DNA of 64,000 nucleotides from Acinetobacter sp. ANC 5054 (GCF_002135295.1 NZ_NEGG01000006.1:1-64000); one strand, 5' to 3'; shown: positions 9,499 to 18,767, counted from the first letter of the stretch. Notes: generated by a model from the sequence alone, not told the origin. Numbers and translations: made by a program.

Positions 9499-10134
9499 AT
9501 GACTATTCGTTTAGGCGATATCGCACCAGATTTCACACAAGACTCAAGCGAAGGTACAATTAATTTTTATGACTTTCTAGGTGATAGTTGGGGTATTTTA
9601 TTTTCCCATCCTGCCGATTACACACCCGTCTGCACCACTGAACTCGGTTTTACCGCAAAACTCAAAGATGAATTTAGCCAACGTGGTGTTAAAGCCATTG
9701 CTCTTTCGGTTGATGATGTTGAGTCACATAAAGGCTGGATCAATGACATCAATAATACGCAAAATACCACGGTGAATTTTCCGATCATTGCCGACCATGA
9801 TCGCAAGGTATCAACGCTTTATGATTTTATTCACCCGAATGCCAGCGAAACACTGACGGTTCGTTCACTGGTGATCATTGATCCGAACAAAAAAGTACGT
9901 TTGATTATTACCTATCCTGCTTCGACAGGTCGTAATTTCCATGAGATTTTACGCGTGATTGATTCACTGCAACTGACAGATAATCATAAAGTGGCAACCC
10001 CTGCCAACTGGCAACAAGGTGAAGATGTGGTGATTGTGCCGTCATTAAAAGATGAAGACGAAATTAAGCAACGCTTTCCTCAAGGGTATAACGCAGTTAC
10101 GCCTTACCTTCGTTTAACGCCTCAACCTGAGTGA
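9499..10134 (+). CDS. 1-Cys peroxiredoxin (Prx6 family)
   Basis: 211 aa from the ATG at 9499; the upstream in-frame ATG gives a leader unlike the family. It reduces hydrogen peroxide and organic peroxides in the cytoplasm. The active site is PADYTPVCTTELG (38-50) with peroxidatic Cys45 and the catalytic Thr three residues before it. There is no resolving cysteine, as expected for the 1-Cys type. The long C-terminal extension (PANWQQGEDVVIVPS) is typical of Prx6. It is a single gene followed by a repeat-rich gap. Confidence 0.92.
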   Translation: MTIRLGDIAPDFTQDSSEGTINFYDFLGDSWGILFSHPADYTPVCTTELGFTAKLKDEFSQRGVKAIALSVDDVESHKGWINDINNTQNTTVNFPIIADHDRKVSTLYDFIHPNASETLTVRSLVIIDPNKKVRLIITYPASTGRNFHEILRVIDSLQLTDNHKVATPANWQQGEDVVIVPSLKDEDEIKQRFPQGYNAVTPYLRLTPQPE

Positions 10135-10139
10135 AGATA

Positions 10140-10357
10140 AAACGGTGCATTGCGCTGTCCGAGCGCAAGACGAGAAGCTATGCTTCGAGTGGAAAAATTA
10201 AAGCACTGCTTTAAGTATTCGCAAGACAAACGAAGTGCGTAGTTATCAACAAGGAGCACTGCTCCGTCCGAGCGCAAGATGAGAAGCCATGCTTCGAGTT
10301 AAAAATTAAAAGCACGACTTTAAGTAAGACAAACGCAGCGCGTAGTAGATAAATTAA
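10140..10357. repeat. Two diverged tandem copies of a ~109-bp element
   Basis: Copy A runs about 10140-10248 and copy B about 10249-10357, with a 109-base offset. Matching anchors are GTCCGAGCGCAAGA (10157 and 10266), a GAAGC-N3-GCTTC hairpin followed by GAG, AAAGCAC, and AAGACAAACGNAGNGCGTAG. Small indels separate the copies. No reading frame spans them. Confidence 0.65.
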
Positions 10358-10404
10358 GCCAAACTTTTTTATGCAATATAGGCAGAGTTAGCGGATTAAG
10401 CAAT

Positions 10405-10507
10405 GCTCAGCCCATCTCAATTCTTTTGATGTTCTTATACGGAACGAATGACGAGCCGTTCCACTACTAATCAAATCGCCTATCTTCGGATGGGCATTTG
10501 AGTTTTT
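10405..10507 (+). ncRNA. Candidate structured RNA or long hairpin
   Basis: Three perfectly nested stems: GCCCATC 10410-10416 with GATGGGC 10489-10495, TTTGAT 10425-10430 with ATCAAA 10470-10475, and GGAACG 10441-10446 with CGTTCC 10457-10462. A T-rich run (10502-10507) follows on the + strand. It could be a small RNA with its own terminator, a leader of the next gene, or a mobile-repeat remnant. No promoter was identified. Confidence 0.35.
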
Positions 10508-10606
10508 AATATTTAGATTCTATTACGGTTACAAACTGAGTAAAAAAACGCTTGGGGAATACATGACCTTCAGCTATAAAAGTAAAAAATCTGAAAATAA
10601 TAAACC

Positions 10607-11431
10607 GTGATCCATCAAATTCATCATTTACATTGTGGTAGCTTTTGCCCACTCTGTGCGCCACTTTTCGCTCAATCAGGTCTCAGAGCAAATTTAGTCT
10701 GCCATTGTCTACTCGTCGAAACTGACCGCGGATTGGTACTGGTTGATACAGGTTTAGGGCTACAAGATTATTTGCATCCTCAAGCACGTTTAGGTCGAAT
10801 TATTCCCCGCTTTGCCAATATCCAATACGATATAAAACTCAGCGCTTATAGCCAAATTCAGCAGTTAGGTTTTAATCCCAAAGATGTGCAACATATTTTG
10901 CTATCACATTTGGATTTTGATCATGCTGGCGGTATTTCGGATTTCCCGCAGGCGACAGTGCATGTACTTGCCAGTGAATTCAATGCCAGTCAAAACCTCA
11001 AGTCACTCAATGCACGAATGCGTTATCGACCACAACAATTTCAACAACACCGCTATTGGAACTTTATTGAGCCAAATGCAACGGATACTTGGTTTAATTT
11101 AACGCGAGCGCATGGCTTAGATCTGTTTCAAGATGAAATTTTGATGATCCCACTCTTAGGTCATACTCAGGGGCACAGTGGGATTGCGATAAAGAATGCA
11201 GACTGTTGGTTATTGTATTGTGGCGATGCCTATTATTCACATCGACAGTTAGATCCGCACTTTGCTTCAGCCAGCTTAAACCAAGTGGAACATTTATTGG
11301 CGACAGATAACACTCTACGCTTAAAAAATTTAGCGAATATTCAACATCTTGCTCAAGCTGAACCTCAAATTGAAATCATTTGTGCACATGATCCAGTTGA
11401 ATTGGCTCGTTATCAGGACATTCAAGCATGA
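10607..11431 (+). CDS. MBL-fold metallo-hydrolase
   Basis: 274 aa. The GTG at 10607 is the only reasonable start; the nearby ATG at 10563 is out of frame. The metallo-beta-lactamase fold is shown by VLVDTGLG (44-51), the metal site SHLDFDHAGG (100-109), GHTQGHSG and a late CAHDP. The usual HxHxDH is HxDxDH here, with Asp103 in place of the second His, which occurs in some hydrolase subfamilies. The substrate cannot be told. Three cysteines (10, 14, 17) near the N-terminus are unusual. Its stop overlaps the next start by four bases, so the phosphatase-like lipoprotein is co-translated. Confidence 0.8.
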   Translation: MIHQIHHLHCGSFCPLCAPLFAQSGLRANLVCHCLLVETDRGLVLVDTGLGLQDYLHPQARLGRIIPRFANIQYDIKLSAYSQIQQLGFNPKDVQHILLSHLDFDHAGGISDFPQATVHVLASEFNASQNLKSLNARMRYRPQQFQQHRYWNFIEPNATDTWFNLTRAHGLDLFQDEILMIPLLGHTQGHSGIAIKNADCWLLYCGDAYYSHRQLDPHFASASLNQVEHLLATDNTLRLKNLANIQHLAQAEPQIEIICAHDPVELARYQDIQA

Positions 11432-12006
11432 AATCGCCGATCCTCACTTTAGTTTGCTGTATCAGCCTCAGTGCTTGTATCACCAGCCCCACTCTTCCAC
11501 CACAAGAACGCCCTAAAAATTGGGCTGCGTTAATTCAACGTGAGAGCAATTTTTATCAGATCAGCCCTACACTTTACCGTAGCGAACAACCTTCTAAAGA
11601 ATTAACACCACACCTAAAAGCTCAAAACATTGATGTAATCATTAATTTACGTGCTCGACATGAAGACCCTCAAGTCGTTCAAGATCCTGAAATTGAATAT
11701 GTGCATATTCCAATGAATACATGGGAAATTAATCGAGATGATTTGCTGCAAGTCATGCGTACAATTCAACGTGCCGAACAGCAAGATCAAAAAGTATTGA
11801 TTCATTGCTATCACGGTTCAGATCGTACTGGGGTGAATGTGGCAATGTATCGCATCATTTTTCAAGGATGGACAATCGATGCTGCCAAACAGGAAATGAA
11901 ACACGGTGGCTATGGTTATCACCCGATTTGGAAAAATATTGACCGCCTATTGGACCCTGAAAATGTAAAATGGGTTCAGCAGCAACTACTGAACCCATCT
12001 CATTAA
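11428..12006 (+). CDS. Dual-specificity phosphatase-like lipoprotein
   Basis: 192 aa. The N-terminus is a lipoprotein signal with lipobox Leu-Ser-Ala-Cys17. The catalytic loop IHCYHGSDRTG carries the CX5R signature (Cys127, Arg133) of protein tyrosine / dual-specificity phosphatases, and INLRARHED (72-80) fits the family fold. The predicted location outside the cytoplasm is odd for a phosphotyrosine phosphatase; the substrate may be a phospholipid or phosphosugar, but that is speculation. It is translationally coupled to the metallo-hydrolase before it. Confidence 0.8.
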   Translation: MKSPILTLVCCISLSACITSPTLPPQERPKNWAALIQRESNFYQISPTLYRSEQPSKELTPHLKAQNIDVIINLRARHEDPQVVQDPEIEYVHIPMNTWEINRDDLLQVMRTIQRAEQQDQKVLIHCYHGSDRTGVNVAMYRIIFQGWTIDAAKQEMKHGGYGYHPIWKNIDRLLDPENVKWVQQQLLNPSH

Positions 12007-12028
12007 ATGGCAAGCACCCAAAATAAAC

Positions 12029-13021
12029 TTAGCGTTTATCCAAAGGCACCCAGTCAATCACCCAAGCCGATTTCATATTCAAACTTGCATCTGAATTAAT
12101 CTTTTTACGTGTGTTATCTGCTGTATCACGGTCTTTGGATGGACCAACCATGATGCGGATACCTTTAGAAGTAGGACTCTTGGTGACTTTATAGCCTTTG
12201 GCACGAAGTTTTGCAGCAACCGCATCAGCATTGGCTTCATTTGCAGCAAGCGCCACTTGAACCATCCATTGCTTATCGCCATTTTCCAATAAATCACGTG
12301 CTTTATCCGCTTCCGCTTTTTTCTTGGCTTCGACTTTGCGTTTTTCTTCAGCCTTTAGCTTCTCTTCAGCTTTACGCTTCTCTTCTAGTTTATGTTTTTC
12401 ATCAGCAGCTTTCTTTTCAGCAGCTTTTTTATTGGCATCAGCTTGAGCTTTGCGTTCAGCTTCTTTTTGAGCCTCGGCTTTACGTTTGTCTTCAACGGCT
12501 TTCTTCTCAGCAGCTAAACGCGCTTGGTCTTGCTTGGCGTGATCAGACTTTTGTTGTGCCGTTTGTTGATCTAACTTTTTTTGAGCCGCCAGCTTATCCT
12601 CAGCCGCACGTTTTTGTTTGGCTTTTTCGTCTTCAATGAGTTCTGGAGGAATGTTGTCTGAACTTTGCTGTGCCGTACGGTGTGCATTTAACGCCGCATA
12701 TTCTTCAGCCGCTTTACGTGCTGCATCGGCTTCGGCTTGTTGTTGCATCGCTAAAAACTCTGCCGCACGTGCTTCTTGCTCTGCAACTGACTTCTCACGG
12801 GTACGACGTTGCTCTTCAAGCAGACGTTTTTCAGTTTCGACATCAACTGTCAATGAAGACATTTTCCCCGCACCTTGGCCTTGCTGTTCAACTTGAGCCG
12901 TTTCAGGTGTTGGATTTTGGTTTTGATGTATTTCTTCTTTACCTTTGAGGAGTAGCGCAGCCAAAAGCACACCACCACCTAATAAAACAACGCCACCCAT
13001 CCAGCGTTGTTTGTTATTCAT
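12029..13021 (-). CDS. SPOR-domain membrane protein (DedD-like)
   Basis: 330 aa from the ATG at 13021, whose bases overlap the folC stop (ATGA). It has a short cytoplasmic N-terminus, one TM segment (about 8-24), then a long Lys/Ala/Glu/Gln-rich helical or coiled-coil stretch (about 60-250) and a C-terminal SPOR domain starting at KQWMVQVALAANEANADAVAAK. SPOR domains bind denuded septal peptidoglycan, so a role at the division septum is likely. The low-complexity stretch produces spurious antisense reading frames. Position after folC is conserved for dedD-like genes in many gammaproteobacteria. Confidence 0.85.
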   Translation of the reverse strand: MNNKQRWMGGVVLLGGGVLLAALLLKGKEEIHQNQNPTPETAQVEQQGQGAGKMSSLTVDVETEKRLLEEQRRTREKSVAEQEARAAEFLAMQQQAEADAARKAAEEYAALNAHRTAQQSSDNIPPELIEDEKAKQKRAAEDKLAAQKKLDQQTAQQKSDHAKQDQARLAAEKKAVEDKRKAEAQKEAERKAQADANKKAAEKKAADEKHKLEEKRKAEEKLKAEEKRKVEAKKKAEADKARDLLENGDKQWMVQVALAANEANADAVAAKLRAKGYKVTKSPTSKGIRIMVGPSKDRDTADNTRKKINSDASLNMKSAWVIDWVPLDKR

Positions 13022-14301
13022 TGACATTCTTCCAGATACTCCCATACCGCTTCTAAGGTATGAAACGAACCACATACCAGAATCAGCTGATTATTTTTTG
13101 TTTCTTCCAGCGCTGACTTAAAAGCTAATTTTATATTGTCGTAATGTTCTACGACTTGATTCTGTAACGCGTCATCCAATTGTGTGACACCTGCCGCACG
13201 CGGCACTGTTAACTGTGCAATTTTCCACAATCTCACGGTATCTTTCAATAAGTTAACGACAGAATTTATATCTTTATCCGCCAGCATTGAAAAAACGCTA
13301 ATCACTTCTGTGTACTGTTTATTGTACTGGAGGAAATTTCGCAATTGCTTTAACAAAAATTCAACACCATGCGGATTGTGCCCCGCATCAAAAATGACAG
13401 TTTTTCCAGCAATTTCACGTACTTCAAAACGGCCTTGTAATTTAGCATTGACGATGCCCTTTGCAATCGCCTGCTGAGTCACGTTTAACCCACTCAGTAA
13501 GATTGCCGCAACTGCAGTCGAGATATTTTCTAGCGCCAAAGAACCAACAGGAAGTTTTAAGGTCGTCCCCGAAGATGCAAGCATCCACGACTGACCATCT
13601 TCACTATATTGATAGAAATAATCACGATTTAAAATATGCAGATTGGCCTGACAATCTTCAGCTTTTTGACGAATGGCTTCAGGTAGTATTTGCTCACCGC
13701 CAAAAACCACAGGAATATTTGGCCGAATGATGCCTGCTTTTTCAAAGGCAATTTTTTCGATGGTATCACCGAGCCAATCGGTATGATCGAGCCCAATATT
13801 GGTGATCACCGCTACATCAGGATCAATGACATTGACCACGTCGAGTCGACCACCTAGGCCAACTTCGAGTACCCAAACATCACATTGTTTGATTTTAAAA
13901 ATGACAAAAGCGGCCAAAGTGGTCGCTTCAAAAAATGACAAACTTAGATCACATTCACGACGTGCTTGATCGACAGCCACAAAAGCATCAATCAAGCTTT
14001 GGTCGTCCACTTCTACACCTTGAAGCTTTACACGCTCATTGAAACGATAGATGTGTGGGGATTGGTACAAACCAACTTTGTAACCTTGCGCATTTAAAAT
14101 TGCAGCTAAGGTTGTGGTAGTTGAGCCCTTTCCATTGGTACCCGCGACTGTCAAAACTTTGGCATTCGGCTGGGTCACACCCAATCGTTCTGCAACAGGT
14201 ATCACCCGTTCCAGACCTAAATCAATACCCGTAACATGAACATGGCTCCAATAATCGAGCCATGTGTTTAAAGAATCAGATGCAAGTGGTGCTGTGTTCA
14301 A
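13018..14301 (-). CDS. folC: Bifunctional folylpolyglutamate / dihydrofolate synthase FolC
   Basis: 427 aa. It ligates glutamate to dihydropteroate and extends folate polyglutamates. The Mur-ligase-type P-loop is VAGTNGKGST (52-61); QSPHIYRFNERV and the DAGHNPHG motif also fit. It overlaps accD upstream by four bases and the SPOR gene downstream by four bases, so trpA-accD-folC-SPOR is one translationally coupled chain. Confidence 0.95.
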   Translation of the reverse strand: MNTAPLASDSLNTWLDYWSHVHVTGIDLGLERVIPVAERLGVTQPNAKVLTVAGTNGKGSTTTTLAAILNAQGYKVGLYQSPHIYRFNERVKLQGVEVDDQSLIDAFVAVDQARRECDLSLSFFEATTLAAFVIFKIKQCDVWVLEVGLGGRLDVVNVIDPDVAVITNIGLDHTDWLGDTIEKIAFEKAGIIRPNIPVVFGGEQILPEAIRQKAEDCQANLHILNRDYFYQYSEDGQSWMLASSGTTLKLPVGSLALENISTAVAAILLSGLNVTQQAIAKGIVNAKLQGRFEVREIAGKTVIFDAGHNPHGVEFLLKQLRNFLQYNKQYTEVISVFSMLADKDINSVVNLLKDTVRLWKIAQLTVPRAAGVTQLDDALQNQVVEHYDNIKLAFKSALEETKNNQLILVCGSFHTLEAVWEYLEECQ

Positions 14302-15194
14302 GGCAAATTCATCAACTTCGCTACAATACGATAAACTGTATCACGTAATGCATGACGGTGGACAATTTGATCGATTACACCATGATCAAGCAAGTATTCA
14401 GCACGTTGGAATGGTTCATCCAATTTTTCACGTACTGTTTGCTCAATTACACGTTTACCAGCAAAACCAATCATCGCCTTTGGTTCAGCCAAATGTACAT
14501 CACCCAACATTGCTAGTGATGCAGTCACACCACCATAAACTGGATGAGTCAGTACCACTAAATACGGTAAACCTGCATCTTTCATCTTTTGAATTGCAGC
14601 TGAAGTACGTGCCATTTGCATGAGTGACAACATGCCTTCTTGCATACGCGCACCACCAGATGCAGCAAAGCAAATCATCGGTTGTTTGTTTTTGATCGCA
14701 AGCTCAGCGGCTTGAACAAAACGGTCACCTACAACTGTACCCATTGAGCCGCCCATGAAATCAAATTCAAATGCAGCTGCAATCATCGGTATACCTTTGA
14801 GCGAACCTTGCATGACAACAAGCGCTTCAGTTTCACCCGTTTTCTTCTGAGCTTCGCTCATACGGTCAGGATATGCTTTGCTATCGACAAATTTTAAAGG
14901 ATCTTTAGCTTTAAACTCTTGACCCAATTCTTTTTGTACTTGATCGAAGAACCAGTTCAAACGGTCACGTGCTTTCATACGCAAATGTTCATCACATTGT
15001 GGACAAACATAAGCATTGAACGACATCGCAGTACGTGTCACAAGTGCATGACACTCAGGGCATTCAATCGTTGGCTCAGTAAATGTCGCCTTTAGGGCTA
15101 ATTGTTCATCGGGCGTATGAATACCCGGTACAACGCGCTCCGTCCATGGCGTAGATGCGCTTAGGATTTTGCCTGTTTTTACGTCTTGACTCAT
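14298..15194 (-). CDS. accD: Acetyl-CoA carboxylase carboxyltransferase subunit beta
   Basis: 298 aa. It pairs with AccA to move the carboxyl group from biotin to acetyl-CoA, the first step of fatty-acid synthesis. An N-terminal zinc ribbon is formed by Cys45, Cys48, Cys64 and Cys67. The carboxyltransferase core shows FDFMGGSMGTVVGDR and the oxyanion-type SGGARMQEG. Start and stop each overlap the neighbouring gene by four bases. Confidence 0.96.
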   Translation of the reverse strand: MSQDVKTGKILSASTPWTERVVPGIHTPDEQLALKATFTEPTIECPECHALVTRTAMSFNAYVCPQCDEHLRMKARDRLNWFFDQVQKELGQEFKAKDPLKFVDSKAYPDRMSEAQKKTGETEALVVMQGSLKGIPMIAAAFEFDFMGGSMGTVVGDRFVQAAELAIKNKQPMICFAASGGARMQEGMLSLMQMARTSAAIQKMKDAGLPYLVVLTHPVYGGVTASLAMLGDVHLAEPKAMIGFAGKRVIEQTVREKLDEPFQRAEYLLDHGVIDQIVHRHALRDTVYRIVAKLMNLP

Positions 15195-15994
15195 ACTAAC
15201 TCATCGAGCGCAGCTCGAAGCTCCTTCACTTTATTCACTGTTTCGATTACAGCTTGTTCTGGTGCTAAGTTTGCAAATTGTTTGACGAAGGCACTACCTA
15301 CAATCACCGCATCAGCAGCTACACCCATTGCTTTCGCAGATGCAGCATCACTAATACCAAAACCCACACCTACTGGGACATCGGTATACGATTTGATTTT
15401 CTGAATACGTGCAGCAGCTTCAGCAACATCAAGTGTCGCAGCGCCCGTTACACCTTTCAGAGAAACATAGTAAATAAAACCAGTTGCCTGTTTCACCACA
15501 TGCTGAATACGCTCATCGGTTGATGTTGGCGCAAGCAGGAAGATTTGATCCATGTCGTATTTTTTCAATACTTCGTCAAGGTCTTTGGCTTCTTCGGGTG
15601 GTAAGTCCACAAGTAATACGCCATCCACACCACACTCATTTGCATAGGCTACAAATTTTTCATAACCAATGACTTCTACAGGGTTTAAATACCCCATGAG
15701 TACAACAGGTGTTTCAGTATCGTTTTTACGGAACTCTTTCACCATATTCAAAGCATCAAGAGTATTTGTCCCTGCTGCAAGTGCGCGTTCTGCTGCAAGT
15801 GCAATCACTGGACCATCTGCCATTGGGTCTGAAAACGGAAGACCTAGCTCAATGACATCAACACCAGCCTCAACCATTTGATGTAACAAAGGTACTGTTA
15901 CTTGTGGATGAGGGTCACCAGCCATAACATAAGAAACCAAGGCCTTACGCTGTTGAGATTTAAGCGTTCCAAATCGAGTGGCTAAACGTGACAT
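15191..15994 (-). CDS. trpA: Tryptophan synthase alpha subunit
   Basis: 267 aa, normal length. It cleaves indole-3-glycerol phosphate and passes indole to TrpB. The catalytic acids are visible in IELGLPFSDPMADGP as Glu49 and Asp60. First gene of the trpA-accD-folC-SPOR chain. Unusually, it is separated from trpB by about 6.5 kb. Confidence 0.96.
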   Translation of the reverse strand: MSRLATRFGTLKSQQRKALVSYVMAGDPHPQVTVPLLHQMVEAGVDVIELGLPFSDPMADGPVIALAAERALAAGTNTLDALNMVKEFRKNDTETPVVLMGYLNPVEVIGYEKFVAYANECGVDGVLLVDLPPEEAKDLDEVLKKYDMDQIFLLAPTSTDERIQHVVKQATGFIYYVSLKGVTGAATLDVAEAAARIQKIKSYTDVPVGVGFGISDAASAKAMGVAADAVIVGSAFVKQFANLAPEQAVIETVNKVKELRAALDELV

Positions 15995-16357
15995 AGGGTT
16001 ATACTTTCCTTGAATGAATCAAAACTATGATATGGGTAATTTCAAAATACAAGCCATCGCATTGTAACGCTATTTTTTACCCATTGAACAGGGCATACAA
16101 TCCTTAGCTAGCATTTCTCATGCAAACATAATTTTCCAGAACAACCCGAAAGCATCATTTACCGATATTTCGGTTTTTTTAACAATGATCAAAGATGCCT
16201 AATTTTGTCTTCCGATAAAATCATAAGGTTTTAGATTAACTTAATTTTATCATCAAAAAAATGTTATAAATAACAGGCTTAGCTTTTACATTTAAAATTT
16301 TCGTAAATTGCATAACCTGCATTATACTAGCCGCATACTTTTATTTTTTTATCTCCT
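15995..16357 (+). other. Divergent intergenic region between trpA and nhaC-type gene
   Basis: 363 bases without a gene. It contains an ACCGA/TCGGT hairpin followed by seven T on the + strand (16161-16180). No + strand gene precedes it, so it would act as an attenuator of a leader transcript or as a barrier to read-through. The rest is AT-rich, with no further structure that I see. Confidence 0.5.
16161..16180 (+). terminator. Orphan + strand terminator-like hairpin
   Basis: ACCGA-TATT-TCGGT followed by T7, 178 bases upstream of the antiporter start. Confidence 0.5.
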
Positions 16358-17692
16358 ATGTCCTCCGATTCACAAGTGAAAGTGCCTGCTCGGGCATTTG
16401 CGCTGCTCCCCCTTATTGTTTTTCTGGCCATTTTTTTGGGCAGTGGCTTGTACCATACCGCAATTGGAACTGAGTTCGCCTTCTATCAAGTTAAAGCGCC
16501 GGTCGCTGCATTACCTGCAATTGTATTGGCAATATTGCTCTATCGCGGCAAGATAAATGATGCCATTGATACCTTTATGAAGGGCGCGAGCCACCCAAAT
16601 TTGATCTTGATGTTCATGATCTTTATGTTGGCAGGTGCCTTTGCCAGCGTCAGCAGCACCATTGGTAGTGTCGATGCCACAGTACAACTCGGTTTATCCA
16701 TCATTCCGCCCGAATTTGTGCTACCCATGCTCTTTATCATTGCTGCATTCATTGCGACCGCGATGGGAACCTCAATGGGAACCATTGCTGCGTGTGCACC
16801 AATTGCCTTTGGATTTACCCAAGTGACCGAGCTTGATGCGATCTACACCATTGGTGCGGTAGTCGGTGGCGCCATGTTTGGTGATAATTTGTCGATGATT
16901 TCAGACACCACGATTGCCGCAACCAGCAGCCAAAAAGTGCAGCTTCGTGACAAATTTAAAGTCAATGTTTGGATTGCGGTACCTGCGTCTATCATCAGCA
17001 TTCTGATCTACTTATTCATCGCGAGCGGTTCGCAAGCAATTGAACATAAAGCCTATGATCTTTGGTTGATTTTGCCTTATTTGGCAGTGTTTATTTTGGC
17101 TTTCTCCCGATTGCATGTCCTTGCGGTTTTAACCATTGGCGTGCTGTTGTCAGGAGTGATTGGTTTGGTTGAACAACCAGACTTTAATCTTCTTGGACTC
17201 AACAATGCAATTTATGACGGCTTTACTAGCATGTTTGAAGTTGCCCTGCTGTCCATGTTCTTAGGTGGCATCTCAGCCATTATGCAAAAAGAAGGTGGTT
17301 TGGAATGGTTAATTCAACGCATCTACAGTTTTACCCGTTTATTTAAAATTGGTGCACAACGCGCTGGCGAATTGGGGATTAGCTGCTTGGTGATTTTCGC
17401 TAACCTTTTTGTGGCCAATAACACCGTAGCAATTATTTTATCTGGTGATATGGCTCGCGAAGTCGCAAAAGAATATGGTGTCGACCCTAAACGTGCTGCG
17501 GCCTTTTTAGATATTTTTTCTTGTGTGGTTCAGGGTTTAATTCCTTATGGCGCGCAGTTATTGTTGGCATGTTCGATTGCCAAACTTTCTCCGATCGAGC
17601 TGATTGGCAGCATTTATTATTGTTGGGTACTGGCGATCTTTGCCATTTTGGCGATCTTATTCAGATTTCCAAAATTCAAAACTACAGCATAA
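16358..17692 (+). CDS. NhaC-family Na+/H+ antiporter
   Basis: 444 aa integral membrane protein with about 11-12 hydrophobic segments from residue 15 to the C-terminus. Family-type features are the repeated Gly/Ser/Thr-rich membrane segment GTSMGTIAACAPIAFG, GAMFGDNLSMISDTTIAATSSQ with buried acidic residues, and ANLFVANNTVAIILSGDMA. It probably exchanges Na+ or another substrate for protons at the inner membrane. The specific cargo cannot be told: NhaC homologues also include malate/lactate exchangers. It is monocistronic with its own terminator. Confidence 0.82.
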   Translation: MSSDSQVKVPARAFALLPLIVFLAIFLGSGLYHTAIGTEFAFYQVKAPVAALPAIVLAILLYRGKINDAIDTFMKGASHPNLILMFMIFMLAGAFASVSSTIGSVDATVQLGLSIIPPEFVLPMLFIIAAFIATAMGTSMGTIAACAPIAFGFTQVTELDAIYTIGAVVGGAMFGDNLSMISDTTIAATSSQKVQLRDKFKVNVWIAVPASIISILIYLFIASGSQAIEHKAYDLWLILPYLAVFILAFSRLHVLAVLTIGVLLSGVIGLVEQPDFNLLGLNNAIYDGFTSMFEVALLSMFLGGISAIMQKEGGLEWLIQRIYSFTRLFKIGAQRAGELGISCLVIFANLFVANNTVAIILSGDMAREVAKEYGVDPKRAAAFLDIFSCVVQGLIPYGAQLLLACSIAKLSPIELIGSIYYCWVLAIFAILAILFRFPKFKTTA

Positions 17693-17706
17693 TTTCTACA
17701 AATTCT

Positions 17707-17730
17707 AAAGCGGTCTATTGACCGCTTTTT
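17707..17730 (+). terminator. Terminator between the antiporter and the AraC regulator
   Basis: AAAGCGGTC-TATT-GACCGCTTTTT, 14 bases after the antiporter stop, between convergent genes. Confidence 0.82.
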
Positions 17731-17741
17731 ATTTGGAAAAT

Positions 17742-18767
17742 TTAGGGCTTTAACGCCTTCTTACGCTCCAACAAAGTTTGCCCACTATAGGCTTTATATG
17801 CACGCGCTAAAGCGGATTGATCTGAATAGCCGAGTGCCATTGCAATATCAGTCAAGTTCATCTGCTGCAATAAAAAATGTTCACAACGCTTCATCCGCTC
17901 AGTTTCAAGCAAGGTTTTAAATGAGGTCTCCTGCTGTTGCAATTGCCTTTGTAAAGTACGTACAGAAAGATGTAACTCATCTGCTAAGTATTGAATTTTC
18001 GGTGCCTGTTGGTGGGTCTTGAGATAGTCAGCAATATATTGCTGCATTTGCTGTAAGGGTTGAAAATGCTGTGGTCGAGCTGCAATTGCCTCCTCAGCTT
18101 GGCGTAAAAGCAATTGCATTAATGAGGGATCTGCCAACTCAGATTTTAAATCTAAACTATCTGCATGAATCACAAAGGAATAATGTGGCTCTGAAAATGT
18201 AACTGGACAGCCAAAAAACTTTTCATAATGGAAGCGTGCCATTTGCACACTATGTGCAAAGTGAATACTGAGTAATTTCAGTGATGCTGGAAAAATTTGT
18301 TTAGCCAAATGGGCCATACACGCCGTGGTTAATTCATTCAGAAACAAATATCCATCATCATGCAGTGGCCAAGAGAGAATGATCTGCTTATCTTGATGTG
18401 AGATATCCATCGGTACGATTTGCTCGCCATCAATCACCAAGCGACTAAAACGTACGACATTATGTAGAGCTTCGGCCACGCTATCGCTCCGTGTTGCCAT
18501 ATATCCCAACACCCCGAAATGTTCAGCACGAATATACTTCGCCATTTCAAAGACCAGTTGTGGGCAGTCCAAAGCGTTTTGCGTCAACTGCATAATGGTT
18601 TTAAAAAATGAATAGGCAGACTGTGAGTCTATGGGCAAGCTTAAAACATGCTGGAGTTGAGCTTGATATGGCTCCAAAAAGTCCAATTGCATAAAGTCCA
18701 ACTCACGCTCGCGTAAGACCATATTCCACAACTGAAAATATCCATTTGGGATATGTATGTCTGGCAT
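17742..18767 (-). CDS. AraC-family transcriptional regulator
   Basis: 341 aa. The N-terminal two thirds resemble the ligand-binding domain of the OruR/ArgR-like AraC subgroup, and the C-terminal ~100 residues are a double helix-turn-helix (IQYLADELHLSVRTLQRQLQQ, then LTDIAMALGYSDQSALARAYKAYSG). It is divergent from the metal-dependent hydrolase gene at 18914 with a 146-bp gap, the usual layout of a regulator and its target. That target and the inducer are inference. Confidence 0.85.
   Translation of the reverse strand: MPDIHIPNGYFQLWNMVLRERELDFMQLDFLEPYQAQLQHVLSLPIDSQSAYSFFKTIMQLTQNALDCPQLVFEMAKYIRAEHFGVLGYMATRSDSVAEALHNVVRFSRLVIDGEQIVPMDISHQDKQIILSWPLHDDGYLFLNELTTACMAHLAKQIFPASLKLLSIHFAHSVQMARFHYEKFFGCPVTFSEPHYSFVIHADSLDLKSELADPSLMQLLLRQAEEAIAARPQHFQPLQQMQQYIADYLKTHQQAPKIQYLADELHLSVRTLQRQLQQQETSFKTLLETERMKRCEHFLLQQMNLTDIAMALGYSDQSALARAYKAYSGQTLLERKKALKP

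Noticed and set aside
10405..10507. Integron attC site
   Set aside because: The hairpin lacks the RYYYAAC and GTTRRRY end boxes, and no integrase is nearby.
12211..12948. Long antisense reading frames opposite the SPOR gene
   Set aside because: They are produced by the Lys/Ala/Glu repeats of the real gene; composition is Leu/His/Gln-biased with no domain.
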